The notes below the pieces were generated by a model. The model was given only the letters and a program-made list of their open reading frames with translations. It was not told where the DNA came from and searched no databases. A program made the position numbers and the translations under genes. From JBAXTZ01 sp041666525 (GTDB taxonomy: Bacteria > Bacillota > Negativicutes > JBAXTZ01): DNA of 44,838 nt. Of the stretch, positions 7,829-15,794 are shown one piece after another. Numbering within the stretch: the stretch's first letter is position 1; each line of letters opens with the position of its first letter. The stretch spans positions 1 to 44,838 of the forward strand of contig JBAYGT010000018.1 of assembly GCA_041666525.1 (NCBI GenBank), read 5' to 3'.

Positions 7829-7860
7829 CTGCCACGCCGCCGGTGGAAACGGCGTGGCAG
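7829..7860. repeat. Perfect 11-bp inverted repeat between cassette genes
   Basis: CTGCCACGCCG (7829-7839) pairs perfectly with CGGCGTGGCAG (7850-7860) around a 10-base loop. There is no U run on either side, so a classical terminator is unlikely. It may be an mRNA stabiliser or processing site that separates expression of the DUF2922 gene from the downstream cassette genes. Confidence 0.7.
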
Positions 7861-7878
7861 ATTTTGGCGGTTTAATTG

Positions 7879-8091
7879 TTAGGCGAAATCAGTTTTTGTG
7901 GTCTGAACTAATTGCGCGCCGGTGTAAGCGGCAAAATCCGAACCTTTTACTAAAAATATTCCGCTGTCGACAATCGCGCCAGCCTGAGTACGAATCTGTG
8001 CCGCATCCAAACCGGGCTTCGGTTGGGTGACAGGAAGCCGGCTGGCTGAACCGTCGTGGTGACGGAAATAGAGATTAAGGGTAGTGGACAT
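7879..8091 (-). CDS. DUF2922 family protein
   Basis: 70 residues from ATG 8091, with a strong GGAGG. The pattern LNLYFRHHDGSASRLPV, then PKPGLDAAQIRTQAGAIVDSGIF, then a closing GAQLVQTTKTDF fits DUF2922, a short Firmicutes protein family usually found beside DUF1659. Function is unknown for the family. The pairing with DUF1659 at 8169-8390 is the usual context. Similar positional relationships suggest the two products form small complementary subunits, which is inference. Confidence 0.75.
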   Translation of the reverse strand: MSTTLNLYFRHHDGSASRLPVTQPKPGLDAAQIRTQAGAIVDSGIFLVKGSDFAAYTGAQLVQTTKTDFA

Positions 8092-8168
8092 GTTTTATTC
8101 CTCCTTTCATAAATATTCGCTGATTCTTCCTTGTAGCTTCACTACTTTGAATCTTTGTAACTCACGGG

Positions 8169-8390
8169 TTACTCGTTGACGATTTTGTTTTCGACGATTG
8201 TGCCCAGTTCAAACATTGCTTCGTCTTTAAGCGCGAAGATTGCTGAACCGGCAGCTTGTATGCTTACTGGTGTCGCGTCAATTTTCAAATTAGCAAAAAT
8301 TGAACGGCGGTGCGCGACTTTTCCGGCATCATTAGTATATGAAGTAACACAAACTAACGATTTGCTTTGCGGGGTTTCTGTTGCAGCCAT
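8169..8390 (-). CDS. DUF1659 family protein
   Basis: 73 residues, first gene of the amidase cassette, with GGAGGATG upstream of ATG 8390. The core (HRRSIFANLKIDATPVSIQAAG, ending ELGTIVENKIVNE) matches the DUF1659 layout of an N-terminal strand, an 'SNVKPDAT'-like central motif and a C-terminal strand. The family is small, Firmicutes-specific and uncharacterised. Its promoter lies at 8435-8464, divergent from dnaA across the origin. Confidence 0.7.
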   Translation of the reverse strand: MAATETPQSKSLVCVTSYTNDAGKVAHRRSIFANLKIDATPVSIQAAGSAIFALKDEAMFELGTIVENKIVNE

Positions 8391-8434
8391 TATTTCATCC
8401 TCCTTTTTGCGAACATTTATTCCACCTGTTTGAA

Positions 8435-8464
8435 AGTATATCTTATAAAGATTAATTCTGTAAA
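8435..8464 (-). promoter_or_regulatory. Probable promoter of the DUF1659-DUF2922-amidase cassette
   Basis: On the minus strand TTTACA (8459-8464) and TATACT (8435-8440) are separated by 18 bp, placed about 40 bp before the DUF1659 ribosome-binding site. It fires away from dnaA. Confidence 0.5.
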
Positions 8465-8582
8465 TTGGTTTTTATGTGTTTTCTTTCGTATTGTTTTTTC
8501 ATAAAATAATGCCGGTTTACTTGCAGATAGCTGTCATTTTCAATATAACCAGTTTAAAATAAATAACATTAGTTTTACACTC

Positions 8583-8711
8583 TTACTAAAAATGTTGATA
8601 ACTTATCAACATTCTGTTAATATATAACCAATATAAGCGGAAGCCGCTTTTTATTTTTGCTTTTTTGGATATTTCAACAAGCTTATCCACATTATTAACA
8701 CATTATCAACA
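8583..8711. other. oriC, part 1: DnaA-box cluster upstream of dnaA
   Basis: The AT-rich 8391-8827 gap contains a perfect DnaA box TTATCCACA at 8683-8691. One-mismatch boxes TTATCAACA lie at 8603-8611, 8703-8711 and, on the other strand, 8593-8601. The 8593/8603 boxes form a head-to-head pair. A small hairpin AGCGG-AAG-CCGCT followed by T-rich sequence lies at about 8636-8656. With dnaA directly downstream this is the expected incA/B-like half of a Firmicutes origin. Nothing coding is apparent in the gap. Confidence 0.85.
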
Positions 8712-8827
8712 CCCCGGAAATAATTATGCATTTGCTGTTTTGCCAAAATTTTGGCGGGTAGCAGGATTTTTTTTATTTTTGGCGAATACTAGGTTTTGTG
8801 ATTTTTTCATATTAACGGAGGCTGCCC

Positions 8828-10204
8828 ATGCAACAAACGAGCGCTAAAGCTCACATGATTTGGAGTGAAATTACTGATTCCTTACGGGAAGAAGTTTCAG
8901 ATATTGTTTACAAAAATTATCTCAGACCAACTTTTGGCGTTGATGTCGTCAATAACACTCATTTATTAGTTAGTGTTCCACACGAAATTGCCAAAACCCG
9001 TTTCGAGCAACAGTATCTACCGATGATTAAGGAATTGATAAAAAAACTGGCTCCGGACATTGAACACATTGTTTTCTCGGCGCGTAACGATGAAACGGAA
9101 TCAATAGCCGGCGAACCAAACTTTTTTAAAGTAACAAATCTAAATCCAAAACAAAATTTGCCGGTTGAAAAAAATCAACCGAAAATTTTACTTAACCCTA
9201 ACTACACTTTTGACCGGTTTGTTGTCGGCAATTCTAATCGTTTTGCTTTTTCTGCGGCTTCGGCAGTCGGTGAAAAACCTGGATTTGCTTATAACCCCTT
9301 GTTTCTTTATAGTCCGGTTGGTTTGGGAAAAACACATTTGATGCATGCAATCGGCCACAAGATTTTAAGTGATCACCCAAATTTAAAAGTACTATATATA
9401 TCTTCGGAAACATTTGTAAACGAGTTGGTTGAATCTATCCAAAATCGAAAGACAGATGCCTTTCGAAATAAGTATCGTTCCATCGATGTTCTATTAATCG
9501 ACGATGTCCAGTTTTTGCAAAATAAACCGCAAACTCAGGAAGAATTTTTCCACACTTTTAACGCCCTGCGCGAACTGAATAAGCAAATAGTAGTGAGCAG
9601 CGACCGTCCGCCAAAAGAAATTTCACTACTTGAAGAACGCATCCGCTCGCGTTTTGAAAGTGGTTTGGTAGCTGATATTTCAACTCCGGATTTAGAAACC
9701 CGGATTGCAATATTACGCAACAAAGCGTCCCGGGAAACGATCCAAATTCCCCATGAAGTAATTGTTTACATTGCTGACAACATTTCTAACAACATCCGTG
9801 AACTGGAAGGCGCACTCACCCGGGTTCTGGCGGTTGCTTCAATGTCGGGTGCTGAGTTGACACTAAGTGTTGCGGAATCAGCGTTAAAAGACATCATAAA
9901 AAAACCTAAACAGAAAATGATTACGATGAATTCTATAAAAGCTGCTGTGTGTGAGTATTTCAAGGTTAAAATAACTGATTTGGAGTCTAATAAGCGGCCA
10001 CGAAATATTGCTTTTCCCCGGCAAATTGCCATGTATCTCTGCCGGGAGATGACTAATGAGTCGTTACCATCAATCGGCACTTGTTTTAATCGTGATCACT
10101 CAACAGTTATTCATGCCTACGACAAAATCTGCAACGAAATCAACATAGACTCTTCATTGCGGGAAAATATAAAACGATTGGCAGAAAAGATAATTGAAGG
10201 ATGA
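8828..10204 (+). CDS. dnaA: Chromosomal replication initiator protein DnaA
   Basis: 458 residues, normal family length, from ATG 8828 behind CGGAGG. Domain I is at residues 1-~85 (WSEITDSLREEVS), followed by a short linker. The AAA+ domain starts at NYTFDRFVVGNSNRFAF, with Walker A SPVGLGKTHLMHAIG near residue 163 and Walker B VLLIDDVQFL near 225. The C-terminal DNA-binding helix-turn-helix carries the signature of domain IV (GTCFNRDHSTVIHAYDKI). It binds the DnaA boxes on both sides of its gene, melts the origin and represses its own promoter, as known for the family. Confidence 0.99.
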   Translation: MQQTSAKAHMIWSEITDSLREEVSDIVYKNYLRPTFGVDVVNNTHLLVSVPHEIAKTRFEQQYLPMIKELIKKLAPDIEHIVFSARNDETESIAGEPNFFKVTNLNPKQNLPVEKNQPKILLNPNYTFDRFVVGNSNRFAFSAASAVGEKPGFAYNPLFLYSPVGLGKTHLMHAIGHKILSDHPNLKVLYISSETFVNELVESIQNRKTDAFRNKYRSIDVLLIDDVQFLQNKPQTQEEFFHTFNALRELNKQIVVSSDRPPKEISLLEERIRSRFESGLVADISTPDLETRIAILRNKASRETIQIPHEVIVYIADNISNNIRELEGALTRVLAVASMSGAELTLSVAESALKDIIKKPKQKMITMNSIKAAVCEYFKVKITDLESNKRPRNIAFPRQIAMYLCREMTNESLPSIGTCFNRDHSTVIHAYDKICNEINIDSSLRENIKRLAEKIIEG

Positions 10205-10242
10205 TAACTTGTTCGCTAGTATGTTTATAAACTGTTAAGCGG

Positions 10243-10394
10243 TGTTGATAAAAACCCAACTCACTAATATGTTAATAACCCGAAAATTATTCATTAACAG
10301 TTTCAACAGTTTATCCACGCGTGCTTTAGCAGTGTTAATATAGCCAAACGACGATTTTCAACAGTACCAACAACCCCTACTACTATTACGACTA
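10243..10394. other. oriC, part 2: dnaA-dnaN DnaA boxes and DnaA-trio-like unwinding element
   Basis: The intergenic region holds DnaA-box-like TGTTGATAA (10243-10251, reverse) and TTATCCACG (10311-10319), with weaker relatives at 10270-10278 and 10301-10309. After a CCCC step the plus strand reads CTA CTA CTA TTA CGA CTA (10377-10394). Its complement is a run of 3'-GAT/AAT triplets, as in the DnaA-trio described in Bacillus subtilis. AT-rich DNA follows up to dnaN. This is where I would expect strand opening. Confidence 0.7.
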
Positions 10395-10434
10395 AGTTTA
10401 AACTATTATAGTATTATAGAGAGGATGAGAAATT

Positions 10435-11553
10435 ATGATTTTTCAATGTTTGAAACAGGACTTAGCCAGCGCACTAATGACTGTACAGAAGGCAATTTCT
10501 ACCAAACCGGCTTCAACACCGATATTAAGTGGCATTTATTTATCAGCTGAAGAAGGTAATGTTTTAACTATTCAAGCTACTGACTATGAATTAGCTATCG
10601 TAACAAAAATCAAAGCTAATGTTGAGCAACCTGGAAAGACGGTTATATCAGGCAAATTTTTCACCGAGATAATTAAAAAAATTAGCGGTAACAGTATAAA
10701 TATTGAAATGGACGAAGAAACAAAAAAAGTTAAGATCAGTTCAGAACATGCTCAATTCACATTGGTAACTATGCCGCACGAAGAATTTCCGACAATCAAA
10801 CCCTTGATAGGAACAAATTTCATCAAATTAAACAGTAATCAGTTCAAAGATATCATCAGAAAAACAACATTTGCCTGTTCAATGGATGAAGGTCGTCCGT
10901 TGTTTACTGGTTGCTTGTTTGAAATAACCGATGGCATATTTAATATGGTTGCAACCGATACCCATCGTATGGCAATAAAAACTATGGATTTCACTAATTT
11001 AACCGAGAATGTCAAAATAGTTATTCCGGCTAAAATACTTAATGAAATCGTGCGAATAATCGGTAATGATGAAAACAGTGAAATAACAATTTTGTGGCAA
11101 AAAAATGAAATTTCTTTTGCTTTTGAAGACATATATATAAAATCTCGCCTGATTGACGGTCAATTCCCAAATTACCGGAATGTTGTGCCGGCTAATCACA
11201 CTTTGGAAATCAAAATTAACCGCGCTAATCTTGCTGACGTTATTGAACGGGTATCTTTGTTGTCATCAGGATTGTACAATGTAATGAAAATGTCTTGCTC
11301 TGGTGATAATATTATTTTCTCAACCAGCAACCCGGACATTGGCCGGGCAACAGAAGTAATCAGCGCTGAAATTACCGGCCCGGAAATGGAAGTTATTTTT
11401 AACTCACGGTATATCTTGGATATCGTAAAACATTTGGAAAGCGATGAAATCGTTATGAAACTTAACGGACCCAATTCTGCTGCGTTAATTGAAAACCCGC
11501 TGGATAAAGATTATAAATACGTCATTACACCGGTACGTACTAATAACATGTAA
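10435..11553 (+). CDS. dnaN: DNA polymerase III beta subunit (sliding clamp)
   Basis: 372 residues from ATG 10435 behind AGAGGATGAG. The three-fold clamp domain structure is evident from PILSGIYLSAEEGNVLTIQATDYE, then GRPLFTGCLFEITDGIFNMVATDTHRMA, then the third domain ending SAALIENPLDKDYKYVITPVR. It forms the ring that tethers polymerase III to DNA and docks repair and regulatory proteins. It lies downstream of dnaA in the standard order and probably has its own promoter within the oriC spacer. Confidence 0.98.
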   Translation: MIFQCLKQDLASALMTVQKAISTKPASTPILSGIYLSAEEGNVLTIQATDYELAIVTKIKANVEQPGKTVISGKFFTEIIKKISGNSINIEMDEETKKVKISSEHAQFTLVTMPHEEFPTIKPLIGTNFIKLNSNQFKDIIRKTTFACSMDEGRPLFTGCLFEITDGIFNMVATDTHRMAIKTMDFTNLTENVKIVIPAKILNEIVRIIGNDENSEITILWQKNEISFAFEDIYIKSRLIDGQFPNYRNVVPANHTLEIKINRANLADVIERVSLLSSGLYNVMKMSCSGDNIIFSTSNPDIGRATEVISAEITGPEMEVIFNSRYILDIVKHLESDEIVMKLNGPNSAALIENPLDKDYKYVITPVRTNNM

Positions 11554-11642
11554 CTTTTTATAAAACTAAAAGCTGAAATATAGTAGTTTAAGCTTCTATT
11601 ATTTAGTGTTTTAGTTCTTGCTAGTTTGAAAGTAGGAAAAAA

Positions 11643-11858
11643 ATGGATTTTGAATTAAAGACGGAGTTTATCCAATTGGATAAACTTTTAAAAGTAACTG
11701 GTATCGCCGATAGCGGTGGTATGGCACATGCTTTGGTCAAAGATGGTAATGTTATATTAAATGGCGATGTTGTTACAGAAAAACGCCGAAAAATTCAAAT
11801 TGGTGACGTAGTTAGTTTTACAATCTCTGATCTTGGAGATAATATCACTGTGAGATAA
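11643..11858 (+). CDS. yaaA: S4-domain RNA-binding protein (YaaA/YlqL-like)
   Basis: 71 residues. The S4 core is visible as FIQLDKLLKVTGIADSGGMAHALV, then DGNVILNGDVVTEKRRKIQIGDVV. Genes of this type sit between dnaN and recF in most Firmicutes and are thought to bind structured RNA, possibly rRNA. The stop is one base before the recF ATG, so both are co-translated. The 89-bp gap before it holds no clear terminator. Confidence 0.92.
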   Translation: MDFELKTEFIQLDKLLKVTGIADSGGMAHALVKDGNVILNGDVVTEKRRKIQIGDVVSFTISDLGDNITVR

Positions 11859-11859
11859 A

Positions 11860-12954
11860 ATGAATATCAGCAAATTAAAGCTCTTTAATTTTCGTAACTA
11901 CAAATTGCAGACAGTCGAATTTTCTGATACGGTTAATGTTATTTTTGGTGCTAACGCCCAAGGAAAAACCAATATTCTTGAAGCAATTTATATTGCGTCG
12001 AATGGTTTTTCACATCGGACTGCTGATATTCGTGAATGTTTACGCTGGAAAGAAAATAATTCCGCAGTTGCTGTGGCGTTATATCGTCGGAATGTTGAAT
12101 TTTCTATTCGTTACCAGTTGTCGCGGTTAAATAGTAAAAAATTTACCATAAATGATAGTCCGGTACGACCATCGGAATTAGCAGAAACCTTTAATGTCGT
12201 TTTATTTTGTCCAGAAGATTTGTGGATGATTAAAGGGGCGCCAAAATTGCGCCGAACTTTTCTGGATCAGGAAATTTCTCAAGCCAGCCGGGTGTATGCT
12301 AAAACTTTATTAAAATTTAACCGGGTGTTGCAACAACGGAACAGTTTATTAAAAAATATCAACGCCCGGATTTGCCCGCTAGAACTATTAGCAGATTGGG
12401 ATGAACAATTTGCGGTGCTGGCTTCAAGAATTATTGAAAAACGGTTTGAAGCGCTGAAGCGGATTTCGATGTTAGCGAATCTGGCGCAGCGAAAGCTGTC
12501 ATCTGAGCAAGAAAATCTGCAGATTGTTTATAATATTTACGGTATGACCGAAAATATTATTCCCGGTAAAGATTGGTATCTCGAACAGTTAAAGCGCAAT
12601 GTTGCAACTGATATAGCCCGTATGAGCACTACGATAGGCCCGCAGCGCGATGATTTTGATGTTTTGATTAATGATTACGATTGTAAGCATTACGGCTCGC
12701 AAGGGCAGCAGCGCAGCAGTATTTTGGCGTTAAAACTTGCTGAGCTCGAATATATTAAATCCGAAACCGGTGATTATCCGGTAATGTTACTCGATGACGT
12801 TATGAGTGAGTTGGATCACAGCCGCCAACAACAATTGCTTAATAATCTGGCCGGTAAGGTACAGACTTTTATTACTACAACCGACAGCAGTTGTTTAGAC
12901 AGACGAGATAATATCAGAATGCATAGAGTTGCTAACGGTGAAATTTTTGAATAA
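11860..12954 (+). CDS. recF: DNA replication and repair protein RecF
   Basis: 364 residues, typical length. It starts MNISKLKLFNFRNYKLQTVEF, with Walker A FGANAQGKTNILEAIYIAS near residue 35. A signature region near residue 270 (HYGSQGQQRSSILALKLAE) and Walker B PVMLLDDVMSELD near residue 305 complete the SMC-like ATPase head. It loads RecA at gaps with RecO and RecR. The next frame begins before its stop, so translation is overlapped. Confidence 0.98.
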   Translation: MNISKLKLFNFRNYKLQTVEFSDTVNVIFGANAQGKTNILEAIYIASNGFSHRTADIRECLRWKENNSAVAVALYRRNVEFSIRYQLSRLNSKKFTINDSPVRPSELAETFNVVLFCPEDLWMIKGAPKLRRTFLDQEISQASRVYAKTLLKFNRVLQQRNSLLKNINARICPLELLADWDEQFAVLASRIIEKRFEALKRISMLANLAQRKLSSEQENLQIVYNIYGMTENIIPGKDWYLEQLKRNVATDIARMSTTIGPQRDDFDVLINDYDCKHYGSQGQQRSSILALKLAELEYIKSETGDYPVMLLDDVMSELDHSRQQQLLNNLAGKVQTFITTTDSSCLDRRDNIRMHRVANGEIFE

Positions 12955-13801
12955 CAAAAAAACAGTGAAAAAAATTAATAATATTGATAACGAAATCGAG
13001 AAGATAATTAATCGGTTGGGATTGAAAGATCGTTATTTACTATTTCGCATCCAGCATTATTGGCAGGAAATTGTTGGCGCTTATCTGGCGAACCATACTT
13101 TGCCGCAACGATTTTTTAATAACGAACTGACAATTCATACTGATAGCGCCGGAATCAGCAGTGAAATTCATTTTTTTCAAACCGAGATTAGAAAAAAGCT
13201 TAAACAATTGTTCGATATTGATTCAATAACCAAGATTCACGCCCGGATTGGTACCAGAAAACCACTGGCTGAGCAAACAGAAGATGATTTTGCGCAATTA
13301 CCGGACCGATTTGTTTATAATGAGAGCATTGAGTTGCAAGATGATGATATAATATTTATCGGACTGTTTTGTAAACAATTTGAAAACACGGCTATCTATA
13401 AACATGCCCGGAAAATTGCCCATAGTTATGCCAAAATTACCCGGCAAAAAACAATTGAGGGTTGGAGTCATTGTGAACACTGTCAGGCGTTGGTGAAGGC
13501 TGATACAATTTGCGCAGTGTGTGTGTTGAATTTGCAATTGGAGTTACGCACGAAGTTACGTGAGTTGCTGCATCTCAGCCCGTGGGCTGATTATCAGGAA
13601 ATTCGCAATAAATTGATTGTCACAGAGAAGTTTTTTAATCAGGAAAAGCAGACATTAATCAGTGATTTGTTTGATAATAAATTCCGCGACAAACAGGCGG
13701 ATGAAAAATTGGTAATGCTGTTGCGGACTATCAAACCAGAAGAAGTTACCGCTGAAATGCTGAAACAAGTGGCGTACAACAGAGTGAGAGGTAAAGAATG
13801 A
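12929..13801 (+). CDS. DUF721 (DciA-like) protein with C-terminal zinc-ribbon extension
   Basis: Up to 290 residues. The first ~100 carry the DUF721 pattern (YLLFRIQHYWQEIVGAYLANH, LTIHTDSAGISSEIHFF, RKKLKQLF), the domain of DciA, a DnaB-helicase loader/partner in bacteria without DnaC. The remaining ~180 residues include two CxxC pairs (CEHC and CAVC, ~13 residues apart) likely to bind zinc, then a helical tail. DUF721 proteins are often only 100-170 residues, so the extension is notable. The start is uncertain: TTG 12929, GTG 12938 and GTG 12965 are in frame and none has a strong ribosome-binding site. It overlaps recF at its start and gyrB (ATGA) at its end. Confidence 0.85.
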   Translation: MLTVKFLNNKKTVKKINNIDNEIEKIINRLGLKDRYLLFRIQHYWQEIVGAYLANHTLPQRFFNNELTIHTDSAGISSEIHFFQTEIRKKLKQLFDIDSITKIHARIGTRKPLAEQTEDDFAQLPDRFVYNESIELQDDDIIFIGLFCKQFENTAIYKHARKIAHSYAKITRQKTIEGWSHCEHCQALVKADTICAVCVLNLQLELRTKLRELLHLSPWADYQEIRNKLIVTEKFFNQEKQTLISDLFDNKFRDKQADEKLVMLLRTIKPEEVTAEMLKQVAYNRVRGKE

Positions 13802-15726
13802 CTGAAGAAAATATACTTGCTGACGAAACAAAAGTTGAAGGAAACTACGATGCCGGACAGATTGAGATACTCGAAGGGTTGGAAGCTGTCCGTCGCCGTC
13901 CGGGAATGTATATCGGCAGCACATCAGCCCGCGGATTGCACCATTTGGTTTATGAAGTGGTTGATAATAGTATTGATGAGGCGTTAGCCGGTTATTGTAA
14001 CAAAATTGAAATCACAATAACCGCTAACAATGAAATAATCGTCAAAGACAATGGCCGTGGTATTCCGATTGATATGCATGAATCAGGAATAACAGCATTG
14101 GAAGCCGTTATGACGGTGCTGCACGCCGGCGGTAAGTTTGGCGGCGGCGGTTATAAAGTTTCCGGCGGATTGCATGGTGTGGGCGCTTCAGTTGTAAATG
14201 CTTTGTCGGAATGGTGTGAAGTTGAAGTCCGCCGCGACGGTAAAATATATGCAATTCGTTTTGAACGCGGGATTACTGTTGAACCGATTCATGTCGTGGG
14301 AAAATGTAAAGATACCGGTACTTTAACCCGTTTCAAACCCGATTCGTCAATTTTTGAAGAAGTGATATTTGATTTTGATTTGTTAAAGGCCCGGTTGCGG
14401 GAAATGGCGTTTCTCAATCGTGGCGTGCAAATTTTGTTTATTGACGAACGCAACGGCGACCGGCGCGATTTCAATTATGCCGGTGGCATAATTGAATTTG
14501 TGGCTTACTTAAACCGCAACAAGCAGGCGTTGTTTGAAAAACCAATCTACATCAGCGGAATCAAAGATGAAACGGTTGTGGAATGCAGTATCCAGTATAA
14601 TGATTCTTACAACGAAAACTCTTTATCGTTTGTCAATAATATCAACACCCAGGAAGGCGGTTCTCATTTAACCGGGTTTAAAGGCGCACTTACCCGTTGC
14701 ATGAATGACTACGCCCGCAAGCGTAATTTACTGAAAGAGAACGACGAAAACTTTAGCGGCGAGGATACCCGCGAAGGTATGACTATGGTTTTGTCGGTAA
14801 AAGTGCGCGAACCGCAATTTGAAGGACAGACCAAAACCAAACTTGGTAACAGCGAAGTAAAAGGTATTGTCGAAACTATTATTGGCGATGGGATAAATAC
14901 TTTTCTTGAGGAAAACCCCGCTCAGGCAAAAAAGATTTTTGAAAAAATTGTTATGGCAGCCCGTGCCCGTGATGCTGCCCGTAAAGCACGTGAGCTTACC
15001 CGGCGCAAAAATCCGCTTGAAATCAGTTCGTTGCCGGGAAAACTCGCTGATTGTTCATCCAAAGATACTACGCTGACTGAAATTTATCTGGTCGAGGGTG
15101 ACTCAGCGGGTGGATCAGCGAAACAGGGCCGCGACCGCCGTTATCAGGCAATATTGCCGTTGCGTGGTAAAATATTAAACGTTGAAAAAGCCCGCATTGA
15201 CAAGATTTTGCACAACGAAGAAATCCGGACAATGATAACAGCTTTTGGTTGCGGTATCGGTGAAGATTTTGACGTTGAAAAAGCCCGCTATGGAAAGATT
15301 ATTATCATGACCGATGCCGACGTTGACGGCGCACACATTCGTACATTGCTGCTGACGTTTTTTTATCGCTATATGTATACATTGGTCGAAGCCGGAAAAG
15401 TGTTTATTGCCCAGCCGCCGCTGTTTTTAGTTAAAAAAGGCAAACAGCAATGGTACACCTATAATGACCATGAGCAGGAAAAGTTGATGAAGGAAATCGG
15501 CAAAGACGGTATCGCAGTTCAACGCTACAAAGGCTTGGGCGAAATGAATCCCGAGCAATTGTGGGAAACGACAATGAATGCAGAAAACCGGACGCTGTTA
15601 AAGGTAACGATTGAATCTGCTGCCGATGCCAACGAAATATTTACAACACTTATGGGCGATCAAGTTGAACCGCGCCGGCATTTTATTGAAAAACATGCCC
15701 GCGACGTGCGCAATCTGGATATCTAA
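13798..15726 (+). CDS. gyrB: DNA gyrase subunit B
   Basis: 642 residues, normal length. The N-terminal GHKL ATPase shows EAVRRRPGMYIGST, EVVDNSIDEALAGY and the lid GGLHGVGASVVNALS. The transducer and TOPRIM domain show VEGDSAGGSAKQGRDR, PLRGKILNVEKAR and the metal-binding DADVDGAHI. The C-terminus ends RRHFIEKHARDVRNLDI. With GyrA it introduces negative supercoils. GyrA is not in this window; a terminator follows directly, so gyrA must be elsewhere or further away. Confidence 0.99.
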   Translation: MTEENILADETKVEGNYDAGQIEILEGLEAVRRRPGMYIGSTSARGLHHLVYEVVDNSIDEALAGYCNKIEITITANNEIIVKDNGRGIPIDMHESGITALEAVMTVLHAGGKFGGGGYKVSGGLHGVGASVVNALSEWCEVEVRRDGKIYAIRFERGITVEPIHVVGKCKDTGTLTRFKPDSSIFEEVIFDFDLLKARLREMAFLNRGVQILFIDERNGDRRDFNYAGGIIEFVAYLNRNKQALFEKPIYISGIKDETVVECSIQYNDSYNENSLSFVNNINTQEGGSHLTGFKGALTRCMNDYARKRNLLKENDENFSGEDTREGMTMVLSVKVREPQFEGQTKTKLGNSEVKGIVETIIGDGINTFLEENPAQAKKIFEKIVMAARARDAARKARELTRRKNPLEISSLPGKLADCSSKDTTLTEIYLVEGDSAGGSAKQGRDRRYQAILPLRGKILNVEKARIDKILHNEEIRTMITAFGCGIGEDFDVEKARYGKIIIMTDADVDGAHIRTLLLTFFYRYMYTLVEAGKVFIAQPPLFLVKKGKQQWYTYNDHEQEKLMKEIGKDGIAVQRYKGLGEMNPEQLWETTMNAENRTLLKVTIESAADANEIFTTLMGDQVEPRRHFIEKHARDVRNLDI

Positions 15727-15737
15727 TAAATAAAAAA

Positions 15738-15771
15738 ATACTCCGATAGGCAAAACTATCGGGGTATTTTT
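15738..15771 (+). terminator. Rho-independent terminator after gyrB
   Basis: Stem ATACTCCGATAG (15738-15749) pairs with CTATCGGGGTAT (15756-15767, one wobble) around GCAAAA, followed by TTTT. It ends the dnaN-recF-gyrB transcription unit. Confidence 0.9.
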
Positions 15772-15794
15772 GATTATTATTGTGATGGGAGAAT

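Noticed and set aside
6147..8390. Prophage next to the origin
   Set aside because: Only an amidase and a holin-like membrane protein suggest phage; no integrase, capsid, terminase or attachment repeats are present.
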